Shown one piece after another: positions 1-7,821 of a stretch of 64,000 nt of DNA; the first letter of the stretch is position 1; each line of letters opens with the position of its first letter. The stretch is from CAYUNW01 sp964446235. Its GTDB lineage: Bacteria; Patescibacteriota; Microgenomatia; 2-02-FULL-39-11. The position numbers and the translations under genes were made by a program. Location of the stretch: positions 1 to 64,000 of the forward strand of contig CAYUNW010000002.1 of NCBI GenBank assembly GCA_964446235.1. Direction: 5' to 3'. A model generated the notes under the pieces. That model worked only from the letters and a program-made list of their open reading frames with translations. It made no database searches and had not been told where the DNA came from.

Positions 1-29
1 TAAATAAAATATCGCATTTCCATACTCAT
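1..29 (-). CDS. Possible start of a serine recombinase (partial, runs off the window)
   Basis: Reading the minus strand from 29 toward 1 gives MSMEMRYFI, open to the window edge. A beginning of the form M-x-Y-x-I-Y-A-R-K-S is typical of recombinase-family serine recombinases in CPR genomes, and the 89-aa protein just upstream is of a type I associate with such genes. The start lies 3 nt after the stop of that gene, which suggests translational coupling. With only nine codons visible, this is a guess from a short stretch plus context. Confidence 0.3.
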
Positions 30-31
30 TT

Positions 32-301
32 TTATATTTCCCAGAGGCTATAGAACCCTCCGCTTAAAGTCAAGCTATCGCAAGACTTTTTAGTTATAAA
101 AATTGATAAATCACTAGACTCTATCCCGTAGAAAAAGGTGTAGTCGATAGAGTCTTGAGGAATAGGCTTAAAGATCAAATTTACAAATTCCAGAAGCTCT
201 ACACCCAGTCTATTAGCCTCTTCATCTGACAAACTGATAGCATGTTCTTCTAAATAGATCTTTTTAAAATCTTCTATGGCTTTCTTGGACAAGTGCATCA
301 T
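32..301 (-). CDS. Small conserved protein of mobile-element contexts, function unknown
   Basis: An 89-aa protein if it starts at the ATG at 301, chosen because GGGAGG (310-315) sits 8 nt upstream; a longer reading to 328 has no such site. The N-terminal half is helical and charged (LSKKAIEDFKKIYLEEH, then SLSDEEANRLG). From memory, similar short proteins sit next to recombinase genes in CPR genomes. No catalytic motif or membrane segment is visible. It overlaps the 3' end of the methyltransferase gene by 38 nt and is probably translated from the same mRNA. Its role is unknown; a recombination accessory or regulator would fit the context. Confidence 0.6.
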   Translation of the reverse strand: MMHLSKKAIEDFKKIYLEEHAISLSDEEANRLGVELLEFVNLIFKPIPQDSIDYTFFYGIESSDLSIFITKKSCDSLTLSGGFYSLWEI

Positions 302-1394
302 AGGTTTTACCTCCCTGGCCGGTATCAATATTCGAAGAATCAGCTTTTAAAAGCTTGTTGGTTGGATTTTCTACGGTATTAGTATTGGCACTACAACTCT
401 CTTTTTGTTTCGACTGAACAAAAGACAATATCCGTTTCTTTGCATTTAGATATGTTGTTTTGTCAATTTCGATTCCGACGGCATTTCTTCCCAGTTTATA
501 AGCAACTTTTGCAAACGTACCAGTACCTGATAACGGATCAAGCACTGTATCTCCTTTTTGGCTGAAATACTCAACAAGCTTATCAACTCCATCTTCTGAC
601 TGTTGCCATTCATGAAGATCTTTTTCTCGCTTGTTGGATACGATGACGTCATATATAACATGTGGCGGTTTTTTCAAAGGAGGTTTGTAAAATATAAAAA
701 TTGGCTTCCATTCAGATATCACCATCAATCCGTCAAACAGATCTTTGGATCCTGGAAGTTGTAAATCAAAAGTCCAAAAATAAGATAAATATTTAGAAAG
801 AGAGCACAAAACCTCCTTCATGTATAAATGGCCAGAATATGCGGCTAAATAACCGCCCGGCTTTAACACTCTTTTCCCGTACGCCCCTAAATCATCCCAA
901 AGAGGTAGGGATTTGCGTTCATAAGGAGGATCGGTCAAAATCAAATCAACCGACTCGGGTTCAATATAAAACTTTTTAAAATCACTATGTATAAGTTGAA
1001 TATTTGCCGGTAAGGGTTTAGATTCGATATCTTTACATTCTTCATCGGTTGGGCCTGTAAGGTATGTTCTGATAATGCCTCTCCAGCTAATGTTTTTTCC
1101 TCCCGGAAATAGATCCAGTTCATTATATCTTTTATAAAAGGCAATCGCATATTCAATTGTCCTTGGACTACGGTTTAAAGATTCCGCAACGCGTTGCGTT
1201 ATCTGTTTTCCGTATATTTTGGCTCTTTCAAAATTATGGGTTTCTTCGCATATTCTTTTACCTAACAACCACCAGCCTTCTATAATTGCCCATCTGGCGG
1301 TAAACGCCGACTCAACAATTATTACCTTGCATTCTTCGATAAAATATTTAAACCAATCTTCATTTTTAATATCATTTTCAATTTTATTATCCAA
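264..1394 (-). CDS. DNA methyltransferase (N6-adenine or N4-cytosine, beta-class)
   Basis: A SAM-dependent DNA methyltransferase of 376 aa. The catalytic DPPY motif is at residues 155-158 (LILTDPPY) and the SAM-binding motif DPLSGTGT at 286-293, followed by GRNAVGIEID. Motif IV before motif I is the beta-class order. The first ~110 residues are a helical, HTH-like segment (SLNRSPRTIEYAI) that may recognise DNA. The last ~45 residues are low-complexity. No partner endonuclease is adjacent, so it may be an orphan or anti-restriction enzyme of the mobile element. The only in-frame start is TTG at 1394, although a strong SD plus ATG lies out of frame at 1424-1437, so the N-terminus is uncertain. 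Confidence 0.85.
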   Translation of the reverse strand: MDNKIENDIKNEDWFKYFIEECKVIIVESAFTARWAIIEGWWLLGKRICEETHNFERAKIYGKQITQRVAESLNRSPRTIEYAIAFYKRYNELDLFPGGKNISWRGIIRTYLTGPTDEECKDIESKPLPANIQLIHSDFKKFYIEPESVDLILTDPPYERKSLPLWDDLGAYGKRVLKPGGYLAAYSGHLYMKEVLCSLSKYLSYFWTFDLQLPGSKDLFDGLMVISEWKPIFIFYKPPLKKPPHVIYDVIVSNKREKDLHEWQQSEDGVDKLVEYFSQKGDTVLDPLSGTGTFAKVAYKLGRNAVGIEIDKTTYLNAKKRILSFVQSKQKESCSANTNTVENPTNKLLKADSSNIDTGQGGKTYDALVQESHRRF

Positions 1395-1423
1395 ATTCTC
1401 ATTTAAATAAAATTCTGTTTGGT

Positions 1424-1463
1424 CATATTTCTCCTTTCTATTAACATATGGTGAGTATTCACC
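1424..1463 (-). promoter_or_regulatory. Out-of-frame SD/ATG and operator-like palindrome upstream of the methyltransferase
   Basis: On the minus strand AAAGGAG (1437-1431) stands 4 nt before an ATG (1426-1424) that opens only a seven-codon frame, MTKQNFI, ending just before the methyltransferase start region. A palindrome GGTGA-GTAT-TCACC lies at 1450-1463. This could be a leader peptide with an operator, or the true methyltransferase start displaced by a one-base indel. Confidence 0.4.
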
Positions 1464-1575
1464 CTATTGCATAAAAAACTAATAAATTTTTCATTGTCTT
1501 TTGTCTTAAAATCATTATTAATCTTTATAGTCTAGTGTAAGTAGACTTAGAACCCATTCTCATATAGTCCTTTTT

Positions 1576-1627
1576 ATAACCCCTTTTTTTCTTAAAAGGT
1601 TAATAAAGATTCTATATAAGGGGTTAT
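1576..1627. repeat. 10-bp perfect inverted repeat in an AT-rich gap
   Basis: ATAACCCCTT (1576-1585) and AAGGGGTTAT (1618-1627) are perfect inverted arms separated by 32 nt. They lie just past the 3' end of the SpoVG-like gene. There is no clean U-tract, so a terminator is only one option. I see no gene in the rest of 1464-1663. Confidence 0.4.
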
Positions 1628-1663
1628 ACCCTGAACTTATAAATAGATTCTTTAGTTATTCTG

Positions 1664-2074
1664 TTAAAAAGGTATATCATCAGGATTCACCTCCTCTGAA
1701 ACTTCACTTAAATTTGTCTTGTTTTCATCGACTTCTGAATCTGGCAAGTTTTGGGAATTTACAACTTTGAGATGATATGCATCATAAATCATCTCCTCGA
1801 TTAAATCCCGTGTCCTCCGATCGTTTATATAGATTGTCTCTCGCCAAAGATCTTTTTTGACTTCTGTTTTTGCAAATAGCTTTCTTTCATAACTAGGTGC
1901 CTGTATCCAAAGTTCTTCCCCAAAGCGGGGGTGCATTTTATTAGATTTCAGGACTTTCCAGCCGTGTGTTTCAATTACTTCATAAAAAATTACTGATACC
2001 CTAGCCAGCAAGGTTTTCGATCTAAGCAGAACAACATTTTTTACTGTTATATCACTGCGATTTAAATAACTCAT
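1664..2074 (-). CDS. SpoVG-like protein with an SSB-type C-terminal tail (DDIPF)
   Basis: 136 aa. Residues ~8-105 resemble the SpoVG family: an opening strand ITVKNVVLLRS, ARVSVIFYEVIETHGWKVLKS, then ELWIQAPSYER and a final helix RTRDLIEEMIYDAYH. SpoVG proteins bind nucleic acid and act as regulators. A disordered acidic linker follows (~107-131), and the last residues are NPDDIPF, the same DDIPF ending that bacterial single-stranded-DNA-binding proteins use to recruit repair and replication partners. No OB-fold is evident. The gene follows the DUF5659-like gene by 8 nt and probably shares its mRNA. I infer a nucleic-acid-binding protein of the mobile element that recruits host SSB-interacting proteins. 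Confidence 0.65.
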   Translation of the reverse strand: MSYLNRSDITVKNVVLLRSKTLLARVSVIFYEVIETHGWKVLKSNKMHPRFGEELWIQAPSYERKLFAKTEVKKDLWRETIYINDRRTRDLIEEMIYDAYHLKVVNSQNLPDSEVDENKTNLSEVSEEVNPDDIPF

Positions 2075-2082
2075 ATTTATTT

Positions 2083-2322
2083 TTATTCTTTAAAATAGAT
2101 CAAGTGCTTGAGCTTCTTTTGCGCTGACGCATAAGCCAACGGCTCTACCTTCGCCTTAAAGGTTAAAAAATCATCAATTAACTGTTCAAAGTTTTCTGTT
2201 TTCTGGAAAATAAAGGTTACTTTTCCCTCAGAATCTCGGGTAGTATCAACAATAGGAACATTAACCGACAAAAGGTAAGAAGCTAAATAGAAATCGCTTG
2301 TCTCATATAAATTTGTATTCAT
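2083..2322 (-). CDS. DUF5659-like small protein
   Basis: 79 aa with the pattern of DUF5659-type proteins as I remember them: an N-terminal TSDFYLASYLLS, a central strand KVTFIFQ, then FEQLIDDFLTFKAKVEPLAYASAQKKLKHLIY. No catalytic residues or membrane segments are visible. No Shine-Dalgarno site precedes the ATG, which stands only 14 nt after the U-tract of a minus-strand terminator, so expression may depend on read-through of that terminator. It is the first gene of the minus-strand block that continues into the SpoVG-like protein and the methyltransferase. Function unknown. Confidence 0.55.
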   Translation of the reverse strand: MNTNLYETSDFYLASYLLSVNVPIVDTTRDSEGKVTFIFQKTENFEQLIDDFLTFKAKVEPLAYASAQKKLKHLIYFKE

Positions 2323-2335
2323 ATTCGTATCAATT

Positions 2336-2360
2336 AAAAAGCCCGCTTATCTAGCGGGCT
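2336..2360 (-). terminator. Rho-independent terminator
   Basis: On the minus strand AGCCCGC-TAGATAA-GCGGGCT is followed directly by five T's (2340-2336). It ends the candidate RNA transcribed from the promoter at 2528-2556 and lies just before the DUF5659-like gene. Confidence 0.8.
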
Positions 2361-2521
2361 AACAAAAAAGCAATCGCTTTGAACCGCTGATAAGCTGTTC
2401 TTTACGATTGCCGCTTCTTTAGAAGTTTGAATCCTGAAACATGCGTTTGGGATTCAGCAATGTAAGTTTGCAAATGCTTTAGAGTTAAATCTTAACTCTG
2501 GCAAGTGCTTTTTTACTTGTA
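2336..2521 (-). ncRNA. Candidate structured ncRNA or attenuating leader (~185 nt)
   Basis: The stretch lies between a consensus promoter (2528-2556) and an intrinsic terminator (2336-2360) on the minus strand and is full of stems: AGAGTTAA/TTAACTCT with a 3-nt loop (2481-2499), TGAATCC/GGATTCA (2428-2456), CTTC/GAAG (2414-2425), and GCAATCG/CGATTGC (2370-2376 with 2405-2411) enclosing a GAAC/GTTC hairpin (2381-2400). The motif GCAA-NN-GCTTT recurs at 2370, 2470 and 2501 on the plus strand. No open frame occupies it. It could be a free-standing small RNA or a 5' leader controlling the genes that start at 2322. I do not recognise a known family. Confidence 0.55.
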
Positions 2522-2527
2522 TAACTA

Positions 2528-2556
2528 AATATAAGTCATGTTCTACCTTTTGTCAA
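2528..2556 (-). promoter_or_regulatory. Sigma-70-type promoter TTGACA-N17-TATATT
   Basis: On the minus strand a perfect -35 TTGACA (2556-2551) is separated by 17 nt from TATATT (2533-2528). Transcription would start near 2521. The -10 to +1 region overlaps one copy of a 17-bp direct repeat (2519-2535). Confidence 0.75.
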
Positions 2557-2567
2557 GAGGTTCTTTA

Positions 2568-2596
2568 TTGTAAATCGCAGGACAAATCAATATAAT
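2568..2596 (+). promoter_or_regulatory. Promoter TTGTAA-N17-TATAAT for the HTH gene and defence operon
   Basis: TTGTAA (2568-2573) and TATAAT (2591-2596) are spaced by 17 nt, with +1 expected near 2603. The start site lies inside the second copy of the direct repeat (2601-2617). The arrangement is divergent from the promoter at 2528-2556. Confidence 0.65.
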
Positions 2597-2618
2597 AGGC
2601 GTATAACTAAATTTAGGT

Positions 2619-2831
2619 ATGAAAGACGACTTAAAAACCAGCGAATTGTTAACTATAGAGCAAGTTGCAAAGATTCTAAATTTAAGCAAAGAAACACTTA
2701 GGCGTTGGGATCGCTCTGGTAAATTAACGGCAATCAGAATCGGATCTCGAGGCGATAGAAGATACCGAAAAATTGACATTATCGACTTTGTTGCTGATGA
2801 AAATACGAATAAGAAAATAAAAGTTAAATAA
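2619..2831 (+). CDS. Excisionase/MerR-type helix-turn-helix protein
   Basis: A 70-aa DNA-binding protein consisting of one winged HTH_17/MerR-like domain: LLTIEQVAKILNLSKETLRRW (residues ~10-30), the wing region SGKLTAIRIGSRGDRRY, and IDIIDFV. This is the classic AlpA/Xis and small MerR fold. It precedes the defence operon by 21 nt and is divergent from the mobile-element genes. It may act as the operon regulator through the direct repeats upstream, or as an excisionase. The start at 2619 is the only good ATG. Confidence 0.8.
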   Translation: MKDDLKTSELLTIEQVAKILNLSKETLRRWDRSGKLTAIRIGSRGDRRYRKIDIIDFVADENTNKKIKVK

Positions 2832-2852
2832 GAATCAATTAAAAATAAAAAT

Positions 2853-5800
2853 ATGAATTATCAGTCAGATTTAACCTTCATAACTAATGAAAAAGGTAAA
2901 AGTCTTCTAGACAGGTTCCGGGTTTTGATAAAAGATACTAAATTTTTTGACGCTCTTGTTGGTTACTTCTATGCAAGTGGTTTTTATGAGTTACATACCT
3001 CCCTTGAAAACACTAAAAAAATAAGGATTTTAATCGGAATTAGTACTGATAGATCGATTGTAAACCTTATCAATAAATCACAAATTGAAGAACAGCTATC
3101 TCTCCAATTTTCTCACGCAGAAGTCAAGCAGGAACTTGAGAATATTATTGCAAAAGAAATGGAGCAATCAGAAGATAATCCCAGTGTTGAAAAAGGAGTG
3201 CTTAAATTCATGGAATGGATAAGAAGCGGAAAACTAGAAATAAAAGCATATCCTTCAGAAAACATTCACGCAAAACTTTATATCATGACCTTTGTAGAAG
3301 GTGACAGAGATGTGGGAAGAGTAATAACCGGATCAAGTAACTTTACTACAGCTGGTCTTCGCGACAACCTGGAATTCAATATTGAACTTAAAAATCGAGC
3401 CGATTATGAGTATGCTTTGGAGAAATTTAATCTTCTTTGGAATGATGCGGTAGACGTCAAGGATAAATATATTGAAACCATTCAGACAAAAACATGGTTA
3501 AACAACAATATCACGCCCTATGAGCTATATTTAAAATTCCTTTATGAGTATTTTAAGGATGAACTTAGTCAGCCGGAAGAAATTTTTTACAAATATCTGC
3601 CTTCTGAATTTATAAAGTTAGAATATCAAGAACAGGCTGTTCTTAACGCAAAAAAGATTTTGGATGAGTATGGAGGCGTCTTTATATCTGATGTTGTGGG
3701 ATTAGGCAAAACCTATATCTCAGCCATGCTAGCACAGCAGATAGATGGCAGGAATTTAGTTATTGCACCCCCGGTGCTTTTATCCTCTGACAACCCTGGT
3801 TCGTGGGTCAATGTTTTCCGCGACTTTAATGTAGCAGCTACTTTTGAATCTCTCGGCAAATTGGATCAGTTGGTTAAACGAGGAATCGAAGGATATAAAA
3901 ACGTATTTATCGATGAAGCTCATCGATTCCGTACTGAATCTACAGTTACTTATGAAAAGTTAGCTCAAATCTGTAGAGGTAAAAGAATTATTCTGGTTAC
4001 GGCAACACCTTATAACAATTCTCCTAAAGACATTTTAAGTCAAATTAAACTTTTCCAAAAAGGACGAAATAGTACTATTCCAAATCTTCCAGATTTAGAG
4101 AGATTTTTCAATAAATTAAACGAAAGACTAAAAGGTCTAGATAGGCAAAAAGATTACAGCGAATATATTGAAACGGTTAAAGAAAATGCTCGAGAAATTA
4201 GAGAAAAAGTCTTGAAATACCTGATGGTTAGAAGGACGAGATCCGAAATCACAAAATACTTTGTCAAAGATTTATCTGAACAAAAACTTAGATTTCCAGA
4301 TATTGTCGATCCTGAAGCTTATTTTTATGAACTAAATGATGAAGAAGACAATATTTTTTCAAAAACTATTGAGCTAGTAGCACAAAAGTTTAAATATGCT
4401 CGTTATACTCCCATGCTCTATTACAAAGGCGACATTACTCAACCAGAGGAACTTGCTCAGAAAAACATGGGTAAATTCATGAAGATTTTGCTTATCAAAA
4501 GACTAGAAAGTAGTTTTTATGCCTTCAGAAATACTCTATCAAGATTTATCTATTCTTACAGAACATTCCTAAGTGAGTTGGAAAAAGGAAATGTTTATGT
4601 CAGTAAAAAATACACCAATAAGATATTTGAATTTCTTGAAAATGACGATGAAGAAGCTATTCAAAGATTAATAGACGAAGAAAAAGCAGAAAAATATCCA
4701 GCTAAAGATTTTATACCCGAATTTAAAAAAGATTTAGAGTCGGATTTAAGTACCCTCACAGAAATTGATAAGTTATGGCAAAACATCAAGCGAGACCCCA
4801 AATTACTAACCTTCAAAAAGAAGCTATCCACTACAGAGCTTCTAAAAAGACAAAAATTAATAGTCTTTACAGAGTCCAAAGAAACAGCCAATTATTTAGC
4901 CAAAAATTTGGAAGAAATATGCCCTGGTAAAGTGCTAACTTTTTCCGGTGGATCTAGCGCGAATATCCGCGAAAAAGTAATTGAAAATTTTGATGCTAAA
5001 TCGCGTTACCCCAAAGATGATTACAGGATTCTTGTTACTACTGAGGTTTTATCAGAGGGAGTTAATCTTCACAGATCAAATGTTGTTATAAACTACGATA
5101 TACCCTGGAATCCCACAAGGCTTATGCAAAGAGTGGGACGTATTAATCGAGTAGATACGAAGTTTGAAAAAATATATAGTTACAACTTTTTTCCCACCAA
5201 ACAGTCTAATGATCAGATCAAATTAAAAGAGGCAGCTCAAGCTAAAATTCACGCTTTCATTTCAATGTTAGGAGCTGACGCGCGACTGTTGACCGAAGGA
5301 GAACCAATTGAATCCTTTGAACTTTTCAGTAGACTGATGTCCAAAAAGACTATTACCGGCGAAGATGAAACAGAAGAAACTGACCTTAAGTATCTTCATG
5401 TTATTAAAAACATCAGGGAAAAAGATTTAGATTTGTTTGAGAAAATTAAAAGATTGCCTAAAAAAGCAAGATCATCAAGATCTGGGACTGCAGGCAGCAT
5501 TTTCCTTCTAACATATTTTAGAAAAGGAAAATTGCAGAAGTTTTATCAAACAGCAAAATCAACTGAGGCTAAAGAACTGGATTTTCTTACAGCAGCAAAA
5601 CTCTTAGAAGCTGAGGCAAAAACTAAAAAGGAAAGTTTACCAGACAGTTTTTATGATCTTTTAGAAAAGAACAAAAAAGCTTTTGAATTTTCAACTATTG
5701 AGGATTTACCGGAAACCAAAGGGGGTCGAGGCAGAGATAGCGCCGCTCAAGTGCTACGAATACTAAAATCTAATGAGATTAAATTGTTTAAAGGCTTCAC

Positions 5801-6053
5801 TGATGAAGATGATCTGTATATTAAACGCGTAATCAAAGAAGTTGAAGAGGGCGGATTGCCAAAACAAACTACTAAAACCCTTATTAAAGAAATTAACCAA
5901 GAGCTTAAAAACGGTATTAATCCTCTTCGATTACTGGCTGTTCTTAAGATAAACATTCCTTCTGAATTTTTGCAAGATACATTAGCTCAAAGTTCAGCTA
6001 AAACTTTTGGGCCCAGAGAAGTTATCTTGTCAGAATATTTTAAAGGCATTTGA
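2853..6053 (+). CDS. PLD-family nuclease fused to an SF2 (Snf2/DEAH-like) helicase
   Basis: 1066 aa. The N-terminus is a phospholipase-D-type nuclease with H139-x-K141 and GSSNFT (160-165). The helicase core follows: Walker A GLGKT (283-287), DEAH (354-357), TATP (383-386), a long helical insert (~430-640), FTESKETANYLA and motif VI RLMQRVGRINRV near 755-765. The C-terminal ~250 residues are unassigned. Proteins of this layout act as the ATP-dependent translocase and nuclease of restriction-like defence systems. The next gene, a methyltransferase, starts 1 nt after its stop, supporting joint function. It is not a DISARM set, since no DrmA or DrmB is present. Only one HxK is obvious, so the nuclease may need to dimerise. 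Confidence 0.85.
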   Translation: MNYQSDLTFITNEKGKSLLDRFRVLIKDTKFFDALVGYFYASGFYELHTSLENTKKIRILIGISTDRSIVNLINKSQIEEQLSLQFSHAEVKQELENIIAKEMEQSEDNPSVEKGVLKFMEWIRSGKLEIKAYPSENIHAKLYIMTFVEGDRDVGRVITGSSNFTTAGLRDNLEFNIELKNRADYEYALEKFNLLWNDAVDVKDKYIETIQTKTWLNNNITPYELYLKFLYEYFKDELSQPEEIFYKYLPSEFIKLEYQEQAVLNAKKILDEYGGVFISDVVGLGKTYISAMLAQQIDGRNLVIAPPVLLSSDNPGSWVNVFRDFNVAATFESLGKLDQLVKRGIEGYKNVFIDEAHRFRTESTVTYEKLAQICRGKRIILVTATPYNNSPKDILSQIKLFQKGRNSTIPNLPDLERFFNKLNERLKGLDRQKDYSEYIETVKENAREIREKVLKYLMVRRTRSEITKYFVKDLSEQKLRFPDIVDPEAYFYELNDEEDNIFSKTIELVAQKFKYARYTPMLYYKGDITQPEELAQKNMGKFMKILLIKRLESSFYAFRNTLSRFIYSYRTFLSELEKGNVYVSKKYTNKIFEFLENDDEEAIQRLIDEEKAEKYPAKDFIPEFKKDLESDLSTLTEIDKLWQNIKRDPKLLTFKKKLSTTELLKRQKLIVFTESKETANYLAKNLEEICPGKVLTFSGGSSANIREKVIENFDAKSRYPKDDYRILVTTEVLSEGVNLHRSNVVINYDIPWNPTRLMQRVGRINRVDTKFEKIYSYNFFPTKQSNDQIKLKEAAQAKIHAFISMLGADARLLTEGEPIESFELFSRLMSKKTITGEDETEETDLKYLHVIKNIREKDLDLFEKIKRLPKKARSSRSGTAGSIFLLTYFRKGKLQKFYQTAKSTEAKELDFLTAAKLLEAEAKTKKESLPDSFYDLLEKNKKAFEFSTIEDLPETKGGRGRDSAAQVLRILKSNEIKLFKGFTDEDDLYIKRVIKEVEEGGLPKQTTKTLIKEINQELKNGINPLRLLAVLKINIPSEFLQDTLAQSSAKTFGPREVILSEYFKGI

Positions 6054-6054
6054 T

Positions 6055-7821
6055 ATGGATAAATATGAAGCTGGTCAATTAGTCCGAAATACTTTTCAAA
6101 ACTCTTTTAATAGAAACCAGTTTTATATTTTCATTAAAAACCTTCTCAACCGCTTTGACGAAAATTCAACCTTCATTTATAGGGGAAATTATATTCCAGA
6201 TGCCTACAAACCCCATATAGATACCTTAGAACGTGTTGGTAAATATCAAGATTCCGAAGGCAATAAAATCGATATCTTAATAGTTCGACTGAATAAAGAG
6301 AGTTCTCTTGAATATGCCCGGACAATGCAAAGAAATTTTGTTGCCTGGTATCTAAATGGTAGCCGTGGAGGTGAACTGAAAGATGCGGCTTTAGTTGCCT
6401 TTATATCTCCCCGCAATGAAGACTGGCGCTTTTCATTGGTTAAAATGGAGTATAAACTCACTGAATCTTCCTCAGGTAAGATCAAAGCCAAAGAAGAGTT
6501 GACGCCTGCAAAAAGATTTTCATTTTTGGTAGGTCTTTATGAAAATAGTCATACAGCCCAGAGCCGTTTAGCGCCCCTTATTCAGGATGATGTCAACAAT
6601 CCAACTCTTAAGCAGCTTGAAGAAGCTTTTAGCATTGAAAAAGTTACTAAAGAATTTTTTGAAAAATATCGTGAGCTTTTCTTATCTGTTAAGGAAAAAC
6701 TTGAAGATTTGCTTAAAAAAGATACGGCTATTAAAAAAGATTTTGAGTCAAAACAGGTTAACACTATCGATTTTGCTAAAAAATTATTAGGACAAATTGT
6801 ATTTTTATACTTTTTGCAAAAAAAGGGCTGGTTTGGTGTAGGTCGAGACAACGATTGGGGCAGTGGTCATAAGGATTTTTTAAGACGGCTTAATGAAAAG
6901 GCAATTGTTGATTATGAGAACTACTTTAATAATATTCTTGAACCCTTGTTCTATGAAGCTCTGGCAAAAGAACGTGATGATAACTTTTATAGCCGTTTTA
7001 ACTGTAAAATTCCCTTTTTAAACGGTGGACTTTTCGATCCTATCAATAACTACGATTGGGTCCACACAGATATTTGTTTGCCTAATGATCTTTTTTCCAA
7101 TACTTACAAGACCAAAGAAGGAGATATCGGAACTGGAATTCTCGATGTTTTTGACAGATATAACTTTACGGTAAAAGAGGACGAACCACTTGAAAAAGAA
7201 GTTGCTGTTGATCCGGAAATGCTGGGTAAGGTATTTGAAAACTTGCTTGAAGTTAAAGACAGAAAATCCAAAGGCACTTATTATACTCCGAGAGAAATTG
7301 TCCATTATATGTGTCAGGAGAGTTTGATTAACTATCTGGTAACAGAATGTGAGGCAAAAGTAAGTAAAGAAGATATTGGAACTCTTATTAAATACGGAGA
7401 AACAGCAGTTGAACATGACAGTCGGGTTGGGCGAAATGGTAAAGAAACTCAAACATACTCCTATAAACTTCCAGAAAGTATCCGTAAGAATGCAGAGCTT
7501 ATAGATGAGAAGTTAGCGACTATTCGAGTTTGCGATCCGGCCATAGGTTCAGGTGCTTTTCCGGTTGGCATGATGAACGAAATTATAAGGACAAGAAACG
7601 CCTTAACCAATTATTTAAAAGATAAATCTGGAAGAACTATTTATAACTTTAAGCGTCATGCTATCCAAAATTGCCTTTATGGGGTTGATATAGATCCTGG
7701 AGCTGTTGAGATTGCTAAACTTCGATTGTGGTTGTCGCTAGTTGTTGATGAAGAAGATATTAAAAGAATTAAACCACTACCAAACTTGGATTATAAAATT
7801 TTATGCAGGGAAATAGTCTAA
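6055..7821 (+). CDS. Eco57I/PglX-like DNA methyltransferase, N-terminal part
   Basis: 588 aa from the ATG at 6055, placed 1 nt after the helicase stop. It holds the helical N-terminal region, the signature KGTYYTPREIVHYMC, and SAM-binding motif I DPAIGSGAF (494-502), then GVDIDPGAVEIAKLRLWLSL. The catalytic NPPY is missing here and lies in the next frame. The protein ends PLPNLDYKI followed by LCREIV-stop, whereas the next frame begins MQGNSLIE. In relatives these usually run on directly, so the methyltransferase is either split or frameshifted at the A4T4 run near 7797-7804. Together the parts total ~1160 aa, close to PglX/DrmMI-type enzymes. Confidence 0.85.
   Translation: MDKYEAGQLVRNTFQNSFNRNQFYIFIKNLLNRFDENSTFIYRGNYIPDAYKPHIDTLERVGKYQDSEGNKIDILIVRLNKESSLEYARTMQRNFVAWYLNGSRGGELKDAALVAFISPRNEDWRFSLVKMEYKLTESSSGKIKAKEELTPAKRFSFLVGLYENSHTAQSRLAPLIQDDVNNPTLKQLEEAFSIEKVTKEFFEKYRELFLSVKEKLEDLLKKDTAIKKDFESKQVNTIDFAKKLLGQIVFLYFLQKKGWFGVGRDNDWGSGHKDFLRRLNEKAIVDYENYFNNILEPLFYEALAKERDDNFYSRFNCKIPFLNGGLFDPINNYDWVHTDICLPNDLFSNTYKTKEGDIGTGILDVFDRYNFTVKEDEPLEKEVAVDPEMLGKVFENLLEVKDRKSKGTYYTPREIVHYMCQESLINYLVTECEAKVSKEDIGTLIKYGETAVEHDSRVGRNGKETQTYSYKLPESIRKNAELIDEKLATIRVCDPAIGSGAFPVGMMNEIIRTRNALTNYLKDKSGRTIYNFKRHAIQNCLYGVDIDPGAVEIAKLRLWLSLVVDEEDIKRIKPLPNLDYKILCREIV

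Larger units (their letters stand above)
2519..2617. repeat. Direct repeat GTATAACTAAAT at both divergent start sites
   Basis: GTATAACTAAAT occurs at 2519-2530 and 2601-2612; the match extends imperfectly to 17 bp (2519-2535 and 2601-2617). Each copy overlaps the predicted +1 or -10 region of one of the two divergent promoters. This is the expected layout for an operator bound by the adjacent HTH protein. Confidence 0.5.
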
